Shown piece after piece: positions 8,199 through 15,872 of a stretch of 36,651 nt of DNA. Each line of letters begins with the position of its first letter. Position 1 is the stretch's first letter. This DNA comes from Singulisphaera sp. GP187 (lineage in GTDB: Bacteria > Planctomycetota > Planctomycetia > Gemmatales > Gemmataceae). The stretch covers positions 1 to 36,651 of the forward strand of contig CAMAUE010000042.1 in the NCBI GenBank assembly GCA_945861245.1, written 5' to 3'. A program made the position numbers and the translations under genes. The notes below the pieces were generated by a model that saw nothing but the letters and a program-made list of their open reading frames with translations, had not been told where the DNA came from and did no database searches.

Positions 8199-9206
8199 TC
8201 ACGGAACCTTTCGCCAAATCGTTGCTTCAAGCAGCACGATCGAGATCAAAACGGATAAGGCTGTCAAAGCGAACCAGAAGTAGGCCTCTTGGTACATGCG
8301 ATATTGCAGGCTCAATATCTTCGCGCGTTCGAGTTTGTCGATGCTCTCATAGGCCATCACCAAGCCGAGGCCGTGCTCGGCGCGGAAATAACTGCCGCCG
8401 GACATCTTGGCGATGGTCTGCATCATGTTGCGTGCCCGAGCCGCCTCGGCGATCCCTTCGTTGTTTTTCGGTTCTGGCGAAGCGTCGATGGTATAGATCG
8501 GCACGTTCAGGTTTGCTGCCAATTGGGCTGCCTGGCGCGGACTGAGCTTATCGGGTACGTTCGCCTCGCCATCGGTGAGGAAGACGATGACCTTACGTTT
8601 CGTCGGTGCGTTGCGCAAAACGTGAAGCGCCCAGGCGATGGCATCGCCGGGATTGGTCGTGCCTTCGTTGGCGGCGACTTTCGGCGTTTGGGCGTCGAGG
8701 ATGCTCAGGAGTGCATCGTGATCGAGCGTTACCGGGCTGGCGGTTTCCGGGTGCGTTGCGTAGGTCACCAGAGCGATCAAGTCATTGCGGCGACCGGGCA
8801 GATTCGCGCCATCCGAAGTCGTGCCGCCTCCCACGAAGAGACGAAAGACATTCTTTACACCAACAAGACGCGATACGGTTTTCCCTTCCCAGGCGAAATC
8901 CTCCTCAGCCATGCTGACGGAAACATCGACAACCATGGCAATGGCGATGCCTTCGGTTGGTAGGCGTGTGGATTCGTCGGCCCAGCGTGGTCCCGACAAT
9001 GCGAGGATCGCCAGGGTAATCGCCGTAAGCCGAAACCAAAGGCCGCCGCGCGAGGCCCAAATTGCGCGGCGGCTCAAAATCAACGGCAGGGCACGTTTGT
9101 CCGAGAACCGCCAAGACCCGGTCGAGCGGGTGTGCCACGATCGAATCACGAGCGGCAAAAACGCGAAGAGCAGCAGCGCCAGCGGATAGGTGAAGGTGGG
9201 GAGCAT
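8199..9206 (-). CDS. BatA-like VWA domain membrane protein
   Basis: Membrane-anchored von Willebrand factor A protein of the BatA type. The 335-residue product has membrane helices at about 5-21, 58-72 and 310-330. Its VWA domain (about 88-300) contains a complete metal-ion-dependent adhesion site: DVSVS (Asp94, Ser96, Ser98), a Thr in NEGTTNPGDA (183-184) and FLTDGEA (Asp212). Length and topology are standard for BatA. ATG 9206 lies 1 nt after the stop of the DUF1559-like gene, so the two are almost certainly co-transcribed and coupled. BatA and BatB proteins usually accompany a MoxR-type AAA ATPase and a DUF58 protein, but neither is within this window. The downstream BatB-BatC gene is separated by a nested palindrome. 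Confidence 0.88.
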   Translation of the reverse strand: MLPTFTYPLALLLFAFLPLVIRSWHTRSTGSWRFSDKRALPLILSRRAIWASRGGLWFRLTAITLAILALSGPRWADESTRLPTEGIAIAMVVDVSVSMAEEDFAWEGKTVSRLVGVKNVFRLFVGGGTTSDGANLPGRRNDLIALVTYATHPETASPVTLDHDALLSILDAQTPKVAANEGTTNPGDAIAWALHVLRNAPTKRKVIVFLTDGEANVPDKLSPRQAAQLAANLNVPIYTIDASPEPKNNEGIAEAARARNMMQTIAKMSGGSYFRAEHGLGLVMAYESIDKLERAKILSLQYRMYQEAYFWFALTALSVLISIVLLEATIWRKVP

Positions 9207-9207
9207 A

Positions 9208-12200
9208 CTAAGCGTCTTCGTTTTTCGCTTGCGGCTTAGCGCTCGCGTGGGATATTCCGAATGCTAAGCCCCAAGCGGAAGTCGGAAGAGTCGCGATCGC
9301 ATCCAAGGCCCTTGACTTTTCCTCGAGGCTGGCGTCCTTCTGCGGCTCTGTTTTTTTCGGTTCCACTTTGGGAGGATCGGCTGTGGCGGGAGTCTTGCTG
9401 TCAATCGGCGTTTCTTTCTTGGCGGGCGTCTTCTCCGGCGGAAGAATCAACGGCGTGTTTGGATTTTGGTTGAGGTCGAAGCCGATCGGCGCCGGCGCGT
9501 TGACGGTGCACATCGCTTTGAAAACCTCGTCGGAGACATTTTGATCGATGAACCGGACCGAGCCATCGGTCATGACGGCATAGGTTCCGCGTTTGTTTTT
9601 GTTGTGGATAACTTTGCCGTTTTTGTCGGTGGTCAGAACGAAGGGTAGGATCGAGTCTTTCTCGGGCACGCCGCGCAGCGTCGCCCCGCCGCCGGCGATC
9701 CACGGACTGACGCCGGTGAGCCCGTCATGTGGCGATTGGATCATGAGGATCGTGTTTGAGATACCGCGTCCCTGGAGAACCTCATCGAGCGTGGCTGACC
9801 CGTCATAGCTCAACACGCCATGTTGATTGACGGTCGCTGGATCATTGCGTTTGAACGAGGCGGCATTCATGCCGACGCCAGCGATGCCGACATAGTGCGA
9901 GGCGGCGAAATCCATCGGCAGATCGCCAAACGTCACGTGCTGCGAACTGTGCGGGTACATCGGGTCCAGAAACTGCGGCACGATCGTATTGCCCGAGATC
10001 CAGTTGCTGGAATCACGCCAGGAGTGCTCGAAGCGGATGCGGTTGAATAGATTCTCATGCCCGATATAAGGCAGCAACCCGGCCATGAAGCTGATGCGGT
10101 TTTTCGGTTCGCGGTCGATACGTGACAACGACTCAGGACGAGGGAACGCGCCAGGCAAGTACTTTCGCGCTTCGATCTGGCGCGAGCTCAGGCCCTTCTC
10201 GCCAAGTGTTTTCGCCGCCTGGCCGAGCGTATGCTTGCCTTTTCCCATCGCCAGCCAATCCATCTCGACGCGGAAGGTACTGGAAGCGACCGAGGCAATG
10301 GCCTGGATATGGCTCATGGCGGTGTTGTCCAGCGCCAAATCGATTTGGAATGCAAGCACGTTCGCCTTTTGGTTGATGAGGATTTGCGACAGGCCAACGT
10401 CGATCGATTTCTTGTCGTCCGGTTTTGGTTCGGGAGGTTCGGTGCCAGGCATTGGATCAGGTTGTTTCGTATCGGCCGATCGCGGCGTGCGGACTTCGTG
10501 CTTGGTGACGCCTTGAATAAAACGCGCCACTTGCGGTGCGCCGCGCTCGGTCAAGTCACGCTCGAATTCCTTGGCGTCAAGTTCCTGGGCGCAGGTGACT
10601 TCGTTGACCCATTGGTAGCGCAACGTATCACGCATTATCAGCACTGTGCCCAGGCTGCGAATTCGCGGTTTCTGCTCCGAAAGAACTTGCGTGACGTCCC
10701 AGAATTGGCGTGGCCGACGGACGATCTGGTTCGCGAAATCGGGGCTGTTCGTTTCGACACGGTTGGCGTCCATGTCAGTAACTGAGCTGAAGAGCAGTTT
10801 ATCCTTGCCATCGTCTGCGCGTGCTTCGAGCATATCGAGTGTTTTTCGCAGCGACTCTTTGATGGTCGCGTATTTTTCAGCTGACGGTGTCATCGGCATG
10901 GGGTCTAGCTTGGGATCGATCTTCGGGTCGATCTTGGGGTCCGGCGTATCGGATAGGATGAGACGTACGGAAAAATTCCAAACTTCACCGTCTTTTTTGC
11001 CCATGCCGCTGATCGACTTGGAAGCAAGGTTCCCTGTGCCCTGGTAAGTTAACTCGGTTGAAGGGCAGACAACGGAGAAGGTCGGCGGGCCTCCGGTGGG
11101 CGAGGGCGCGAGCGTGACGGTACCTTCGCCGCCGCCTTTGGAGCTTTCGACGATGACCTTGTTTCCGGTTTTGACGAGAATTCGCAGGCGTTCGTTGTTC
11201 GGCCCCTCGGTTCCTTCCCAGACGGTATTGTCGAGGGAAGGAAGCTTCCCGCCGCCGACCATCCCGCCGCCGGGCGGAAGCTGATCATTGTCGGAAGAGG
11301 TGAGACTCACGAATTGCATGCCGGCAGCGCCTCGAGGGATGCCTGCCACTTTGGGAACCGATTGGAGCGGGAATTGGCTTTTCGCTTTGAGGAAGGCTTT
11401 TACGGGTGCCTCATCGCCCACGATCAACGTTTGCGGGTTATGCAAACGAACGAGGCCCGTTCGTGGTGGCGGCGTGAAGCTTCGCAGTGCCGCGGGCATG
11501 CCGAGGTGAAACCTCGCTAGCGTATCAAACCACGGATGGCTGTTCGCCTGCATCGTGAAGTAGGACTGCCCCTCGATCGGCGTTTTCGCCGGCACCAGGT
11601 TCAATGGTTCTTGTAGATCCTCTTCCTTCAATGTCTCATTGAAATGAATGACGGTAAATTTCCAGCTCGGCGAGGTAAACTTTTCGGCTACGATGACGTC
11701 GTCGATCGACTGCAGCGCGAAGCCGAGCTTTTTCCGAAGCACCTTGTCGTCAAGCGTGCCTGGAATTTGGAACACGGCATCTTTCAACGGGCTACTGCCA
11801 GTCAACAGATTCGCGTAATAAACGTGGAAAACATGTTCGGTATCATTGGGCAGGAGATTCGTGAGTTTGGCGATTTCGTTGGCATCAAGCGGCGTCGGCC
11901 CGCCATCGGGTAGTTTCGGCGTCGGATCGGTGTCGTATTTCTTCTTCGGAGCATCGCCGTTCGGCTTAACCTCAACCCTCTTATCGCCATCGCCTGCGTT
12001 ACCTTTCACGATCGGCGTCGTGCCACCGCCGCGCATGAGCAGCACGGCCGCGACGACCAAGATGACCACGCCGACGCCCGCCAGCGCCAGGCCCATCGTC
12101 AGGTTCTTGCTCCCTGGATTCGCAGCTTTCTTCGGCAGTGCATCGTCATCGCCGTCGTCGGATTTTGTGGGTTTCTTCGCCACGGCCTTGGCAGCGTTCT

Positions 12201-12483
12201 TGTTCTTCGCTGATTTACTTGGCGATGCGTCATCATCATCATCATCATCGTCATCGTCATCGTCCGGCTTGGTATGCTTCGTCTTTTTGTCGGCGGTCTT
12301 GGCGCTTGTTTTTGGCTTGACCTGAACCTCGTCATCGTCGTCGTCATCGTCATCGGGCCGTTCGGCGATGAATTTGTCTTTGCACTTATGGCATTCGACT
12401 TTCTTGCCGACCATCCCTTCCTTGATGGTGACCATCGCTTCGCAGCTGGGACATTGTTGCTTGAAGATTTTGACGACGGCCAT
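9208..12483 (-). CDS. Zinc-ribbon, poly-Asp, single-pass membrane protein with C-terminal DUF1559-like domain
   Basis: Large 1091-residue protein of unknown function. Domain order: MJ0042-type zinc ribbon (Cys11, 14, 31, 34), two aspartate runs (8 at 44-51 and 12 at 74-85) in a Lys/Ala-rich linker, a membrane helix at 129-150, a long beta-rich middle region, and at about 789-990 a DUF1559-like domain (start PKNRISFMAGLLPYIGHENL, end GTYAVMTDGSVRFI, the usual DGSV tail motif). DUF1559 proteins normally begin with a type IV pilin-like helix; here that part is absent and the domain is appended to an unrelated N-terminal half. ATG 12483 has a GGAG site 9 nt upstream; the longer frame to 12759 is rejected. 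The final residues (about SHASAKPQAK) are encoded by a family B palindrome. It couples to BatA with a 1-nt gap. Confidence 0.82.
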   Translation of the reverse strand: MAVVKIFKQQCPSCEAMVTIKEGMVGKKVECHKCKDKFIAERPDDDDDDDDEVQVKPKTSAKTADKKTKHTKPDDDDDDDDDDDDASPSKSAKNKNAAKAVAKKPTKSDDGDDDALPKKAANPGSKNLTMGLALAGVGVVILVVAAVLLMRGGGTTPIVKGNAGDGDKRVEVKPNGDAPKKKYDTDPTPKLPDGGPTPLDANEIAKLTNLLPNDTEHVFHVYYANLLTGSSPLKDAVFQIPGTLDDKVLRKKLGFALQSIDDVIVAEKFTSPSWKFTVIHFNETLKEEDLQEPLNLVPAKTPIEGQSYFTMQANSHPWFDTLARFHLGMPAALRSFTPPPRTGLVRLHNPQTLIVGDEAPVKAFLKAKSQFPLQSVPKVAGIPRGAAGMQFVSLTSSDNDQLPPGGGMVGGGKLPSLDNTVWEGTEGPNNERLRILVKTGNKVIVESSKGGGEGTVTLAPSPTGGPPTFSVVCPSTELTYQGTGNLASKSISGMGKKDGEVWNFSVRLILSDTPDPKIDPKIDPKLDPMPMTPSAEKYATIKESLRKTLDMLEARADDGKDKLLFSSVTDMDANRVETNSPDFANQIVRRPRQFWDVTQVLSEQKPRIRSLGTVLIMRDTLRYQWVNEVTCAQELDAKEFERDLTERGAPQVARFIQGVTKHEVRTPRSADTKQPDPMPGTEPPEPKPDDKKSIDVGLSQILINQKANVLAFQIDLALDNTAMSHIQAIASVASSTFRVEMDWLAMGKGKHTLGQAAKTLGEKGLSSRQIEARKYLPGAFPRPESLSRIDREPKNRISFMAGLLPYIGHENLFNRIRFEHSWRDSSNWISGNTIVPQFLDPMYPHSSQHVTFGDLPMDFAASHYVGIAGVGMNAASFKRNDPATVNQHGVLSYDGSATLDEVLQGRGISNTILMIQSPHDGLTGVSPWIAGGGATLRGVPEKDSILPFVLTTDKNGKVIHNKNKRGTYAVMTDGSVRFIDQNVSDEVFKAMCTVNAPAPIGFDLNQNPNTPLILPPEKTPAKKETPIDSKTPATADPPKVEPKKTEPQKDASLEEKSRALDAIATLPTSAWGLAFGISHASAKPQAKNEDA
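9226..9279. repeat. Family B palindrome inside the 3' end of the DUF1559-like gene
   Basis: Left arm 9226-9245 (cgcttgcggcttagcgctcg) matches the other family B copies exactly. The right arm, about 9258-9279, has three mismatches. The copy lies fully within the coding sequence and supplies the C-terminal residues of the protein, ending about 20 nt before the stop. Confidence 0.85.
12228..12357. repeat. Asp-codon microsatellites
   Basis: Two tracts of near-perfect trinucleotide repeat (atc/gtc on the plus strand, Asp codons GAT/GAC on the coding strand), near 12229-12264 and 12331-12354, encode the poly-Asp runs of the zinc-ribbon protein. Such tracts are prone to length change by slippage. 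Confidence 0.8.
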
Positions 12484-12755
12484 CGGAAAAACTCCGGACA
12501 CAAAGAGAGCGACGTGCGGGCGGTTCCACCTTCCTCTATCATAACCGAAAAGCGGGCAAAAAGGCAAACGAGTTTCTGCCGGTGTGCGCTGGCTAACGGA
12601 TGAATGGGCTGAATCCGTTCCTGACGGCGATGCGTCCGATGCGTTCCGGTTGGCGGCTTGAGAGTTCGAGTGCTTTGGCCACCTTGTCGGTGCCAGGGCC
12701 GTTGAGATGGCAGAAAGGGGCACCTTGTTGCTGAAGCGTGCCCTGAGTGCCCGGC
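12484..12755. other. 272-bp interval between the PPC-like and DUF1559-like genes
   Basis: No palindrome is seen here. On the minus strand a frame from about 12763 to the TAG at 12593-12595 reads in natural-looking codons (ending NGFSPFIR) but has no good start, so it is not called as a gene. The ribosome binding site of the downstream gene lies at about 12492-12495. Confidence 0.4.
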
Positions 12756-13103
12756 TCATGGTAGCTGGTCGATTCGCAGATGATATTCGCCGCGGGCTTT
12801 GCGGTTCTCGCCGATCGCGCGGATGTGGTACTGCCCGCTGAACGCCGGCGTGAACTCCAGCGGCTGATTGCGCAGCTTTGTATCGCCGGCGACGAGTTGG
12901 GCCTTGTCGTCGATCACTGTCAGCCTGGTTCCAAAAAAGTCGCTCTTTAGTTCGACGCGGTAGCGCTGATCTTTTTTCAGGGTGACCACGTATTCCTTGT
13001 ACGGCCCCAGTCCCGCCTTGCTCGGTTCGTTCGGATCGGTAGGGAGGAAGCTCCGGCGATCCTCGAACAGGCCATCCTGAAACGCCACGAGCACGGAATG
13101 CAC
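12756..13103 (-). pseudogene. Third PPC-like domain, cut off from the preceding gene by an in-frame TGA
   Basis: 115-residue frame beginning at GTG 13103, with no ribosome binding site, signal peptide or zinc ribbon of its own. It is in the same frame as the 13107-14324 gene, separated only by TGA (13107-13109) and one Pro codon. Its sequence (SVLVAFQDGLFEDRR... VVTLKKDQRYRVELKSD... GEYHLRI) aligns by eye with the domain just before the stop (SVVIKESLRLDHPLY... RVTLERDRNYSISVASD... GDFTLRV), so it looks like a third repeat of one protein. Either the original gene acquired a nonsense mutation or sequencing error, or a downstream cistron is re-initiated at the GTG. I favour disruption of a roughly 520-residue protein. 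Confidence 0.6.
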
Positions 13104-13106
13104 GGG

Positions 13107-14324
13107 TCAGAAATTGGTGGCGTCCGTAACTCGCAACGTGAAATCCCCTAGCCCGAATTTATCCCCAGTTACGCGGATGCGAAATTCGCCGGTGATGTTG
13201 GGGATGTACGGGAACGTGTGGGCATTGTTATTCGGTTGGGCCCACGGGCGAGCAAACTCCATCGATTGATTGTTGCGATCGAAGATCACGAGCTTCGGGT
13301 TGAAATCGTCGCTTGCCACGCTTATGGAATAATTCCGGTCCCGCTCGAGTGTGACTCGGAATTCGCGCGACGGGCTCGATTGATTTGGATCCACGCCATA
13401 AAGCGGATGGTCCAGGCGCAGGCTTTCCTTGATTACGACGCTCGGCTGCTCGGCAAGGTCGAACCGTGGAACTTCGGCGGCACGTTGCTGCGCAGCCGAC
13501 AGAATGAAGTCGCCGATGATCCGCTGCGATGTCGAGACGAGAAGCAGATGTTCGCCGTTGTGTTTCGGTTGATAGGCCATGATTAGCTTGTTCTCGGGGA
13601 CCAGTCCCGAGCGATCGGCATGAGGGAGTCGTCCATCATAGACCCGCAGGCGTGGTGCGATCGTAGCGCTGATGACGCTGAAGTTGTAGGTCTTGCCTTG
13701 CTCCAGATGAATGGCGTACAGTTCAAACGGGCCGTCAAGCCGAAAGCGTGCGTCGTCGCGCACGAAGTCGGGTTGGCGTGTTTGGCCAATCACGGTCAGG
13801 CGGCCGTCGGATCCGAGTTCGAGCGGGATCGCCCGTGGCGATAGCGAGGCAGTCTGGCCTGGTAAGCGCGTTGATCGGATATCCAGATTGCGCGACAGCC
13901 ACCAACCCGAACCTGACAACACGAGCAACGCCGATGAAATGAACGATGCCAGCAGGATACGTCCCAGCCACATGTTCGGAGCGGGCGAAGGGACGAGCAC
14001 CGCCGATTTTGACGCATCAACCGGCTTCGCAACGGCAAGCGGCGCTGGCTCGTCCTCGACGACGACGATCTCAATCGGCGGCGCGGGCGAAACGATTTCG
14101 GTCGGAATGACTTCTTCCACCGGCTCGGCGACAGGCGGGTTAGGCGGTGCGCTCACTTCTGCCGGTGCTGCCGACATGCCGGTCGTCGTTTCCAGCACGC
14201 CCGGTGCGACTTCGGGCACGAGAAACGTGTTCTCGCACTTTTGGCAACGAACTTGCCGACCCGCTAACTCCGCAGGCAAGCGGAATATCGACTTGCACGT
14301 CGGACAACTCGTCGTTATCGTCAT
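13107..14324 (-). CDS. Zinc-ribbon membrane protein with PPC-like beta-sandwich repeats
   Basis: 405-residue protein of unknown function. It opens with an MJ0042-type zinc ribbon (Cys7, 10, 27, 30), followed by a Pro/Val/Glu-rich linker (40-115), one membrane helix at about 119-141 and two homologous beta-sandwich domains, at about 170-275 and 285-402. Each domain carries a hydrophobic strand, a Tyr-rich KTYNFSV or RNYSISV turn and a closing GDFILSA or GDFTLRV strand, as in bacterial pre-peptidase C-terminal (PPC) domains; that fold assignment is inferred. With the zinc ribbon inside and the repeats outside, it would sit in the cytoplasmic membrane. A third repeat continues after the TGA at 13107-13109. 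The start ATG 14324 fits the zinc ribbon. A 32-bp palindrome lies just upstream. Confidence 0.7.
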   Translation of the reverse strand: MTITTSCPTCKSIFRLPAELAGRQVRCQKCENTFLVPEVAPGVLETTTGMSAAPAEVSAPPNPPVAEPVEEVIPTEIVSPAPPIEIVVVEDEPAPLAVAKPVDASKSAVLVPSPAPNMWLGRILLASFISSALLVLSGSGWWLSRNLDIRSTRLPGQTASLSPRAIPLELGSDGRLTVIGQTRQPDFVRDDARFRLDGPFELYAIHLEQGKTYNFSVISATIAPRLRVYDGRLPHADRSGLVPENKLIMAYQPKHNGEHLLLVSTSQRIIGDFILSAAQQRAAEVPRFDLAEQPSVVIKESLRLDHPLYGVDPNQSSPSREFRVTLERDRNYSISVASDDFNPKLVIFDRNNQSMEFARPWAQPNNNAHTFPYIPNITGEFRIRVTGDKFGLGDFTLRVTDATNF

Positions 14325-14350
14325 GCGGTACGCCTCGAATAACTTGCAAT

Positions 14351-14437
14351 CGCGTCAGAGCCGCGCACGAAGTAAGCGGTTGGAGCATCGCGTGTTTGCA
14401 CATTTCAACCGCTTACTTCGTGCGCGGCTCTGACGCG
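14351..14437. repeat. Perfect 32-bp inverted repeat
   Basis: Arms 14351-14382 and 14406-14437 are exact reverse complements (cgcgtcagagccgcgcacga at the outer end) with a 23-nt loop. It lies 5 nt past the stop of the PQQ-like gene and before the zinc-ribbon gene, so it may end the first transcript. Confidence 0.9.
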
Positions 14438-14442
14438 CATCG

Positions 14443-15660
14443 TCATTTACCCGCCACGTCCAGGCAGTAGATCGTTTGCTTATCGCGCACGTACAACCGT
14501 TTATCGGCGATCGTCGGTGCGGTGCGGTTGTCGGTCATCAGTTTGAAGCGAGCTTTTTCCTGATACTTCGTCGGGCTGGGCTGAATCAAGACCATGTCGC
14601 CCTTCTTGGTGCTGGCAAAGATATGCCCGTCGGCGAAGGTCAACGCGCCTTTGCCGAAATCTTGTTCGGACCAGACGAGCTTTCCGGTTTTGAGATCAAC
14701 GCAGTTGAGATGGATTTTCTTGTTGAACTCGCCGGACAGTCCGTAGAGATGGCCGTCGTGGACGACGGCGTTGGCCCAGTAGTTCATCATGACGCTCTTG
14801 CCGCCTTTGCTTTCCCAGGCGATTTCGGGAGCCGATGCGGACAGCTTGAATAACGCGCAGCCGACTTCTTCGCCGGAGGTGACGAAAAGCAGGTCTTTGC
14901 CGACGAGCAAGGGAGTGCAGATGTTGCAGTCGTATTCGGTTTTCCAGGTAACGCGCCAGAGTTCTTTACCCTGGTCGGCGGTGACGGCGAGGAGGCCGGT
15001 CGCGGTGAAGAAGATGACTTGCTTCTGCCCAGCGACGGTGACGGGGACGGGTGTCGCATAGCCGGCGCCGTCGTTGCCAGTCTTCCAGGCGAGCTTGCCG
15101 GTCTTTTTCTCAAACGCCGCGACGCCCGCACCTTTGCCTCCGGGGATCGCATAGACAAGATCGCCGTCGATGGTTGGCGAGGCAGACAGGCCCCAGGAGA
15201 TGTTCTTCGCGCCGAACTCTTTGAGCAGGTTGACGCTCCAGACGATCGCGCCTTTCTCGGCATCGAGGCAGGTCAACGCCCCGCTCGGCGATTGGGAGTA
15301 CACGAGCTTGCCGTCGATCGTTGGCGTCGCGCGGGGCCCGTTGCCATAGCTGTTCTTGAACCCCGCCGCGACTTTGGTTTCCCAGAGTTTCGTGCCTTTA
15401 GCGGCATCGAGCGCGAGCACGAACTCGGCGCCATCGTGCTGGACCTGCGTGATAGCGCGGCCGTCGGCGATGGCGAGCGACGAGTAGCCTTCGCCGCCGG
15501 CGTGAGTCCAGAGCACCTTGGGGCCGTCTTTGGGCCAGGTGGTCAGCAATCCGGTTTCAGCCGACGTGCCATTGCGATTAGGCCCAAGCCATTGAGGCCA
15601 ATCCGCAGCGAACGCGGGGCTGATGCAAACGGCGAACAGAAGTAGTCCGAGTTTTTTCAT
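14443..15660 (-). CDS. Exported PQQ-like beta-propeller protein
   Basis: 405-residue secreted protein with an eight-bladed-propeller style repeat. Residues 1-18 form a signal peptide (KKLGLLLFAVCISPAFA). The start of the mature protein, DWPQWLGPNRNGTSAETGLLTTWP, is the hallmark of the large planctomycete PQQ-like (outer membrane biogenesis protein BamB-like) family. Repeats such as LALDAAKGTKLWETKV, LTCLDAEKGAIVWSVNLL and LNCVDLKTGKLVWSEQD mark individual blades. No quinone-dehydrogenase active-site segment was recognised, so an enzymatic role is doubtful; members often sit in periplasmic complexes. The start ATG 15660 has an AAGGA site. It is encoded upstream of the zinc-ribbon genes on the same strand, but a palindrome intervenes, so co-transcription is uncertain. 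Confidence 0.88.
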   Translation of the reverse strand: MKKLGLLLFAVCISPAFAADWPQWLGPNRNGTSAETGLLTTWPKDGPKVLWTHAGGEGYSSLAIADGRAITQVQHDGAEFVLALDAAKGTKLWETKVAAGFKNSYGNGPRATPTIDGKLVYSQSPSGALTCLDAEKGAIVWSVNLLKEFGAKNISWGLSASPTIDGDLVYAIPGGKGAGVAAFEKKTGKLAWKTGNDGAGYATPVPVTVAGQKQVIFFTATGLLAVTADQGKELWRVTWKTEYDCNICTPLLVGKDLLFVTSGEEVGCALFKLSASAPEIAWESKGGKSVMMNYWANAVVHDGHLYGLSGEFNKKIHLNCVDLKTGKLVWSEQDFGKGALTFADGHIFASTKKGDMVLIQPSPTKYQEKARFKLMTDNRTAPTIADKRLYVRDKQTIYCLDVAGK

Positions 15661-15799
15661 GGGAGTTCCTTGGTTTACGTGGCGAACCGAGCACGTCTCG
15701 AATTATCCTATCGTGAAGATGATTGTAGTCATCGCCGCTCCGGTTCGATAGGAAAATCCTGGTTTTATCGCATACGAATTTGGTCCAGATTGTGGTATT

Positions 15800-15853
15800 C
15801 CGCTTGCGGCTTAGCGCTCACGACGCGCCCTGCGAGCGCTAAGCCGCAAGCGG
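15800..15853. repeat. Family B palindrome
   Basis: Perfect 20-bp arms 15800-15819 (ccgcttgcggcttagcgctc) and 15834-15853, loop 14 nt. It lies between the divergent PQQ-like and dehydrogenase genes, 20 nt before the latter's start. Confidence 0.92.
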
Positions 15854-15872
15854 AGATTGGAAAATCGAATCC

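Noticed and set aside
12484-12759. Longer start (12759) for the DUF1559-like protein
   Set aside because: The extra 92 residues are low-complexity and lack a ribosome binding site, whereas ATG 12483 has GGAG and begins at the zinc ribbon.
13107-13109. TGA as a selenocysteine codon
   Set aside because: No Sec-type active site is expected in a beta-sandwich linker and no selenocysteine insertion hairpin is evident; nonsense or readthrough are simpler.
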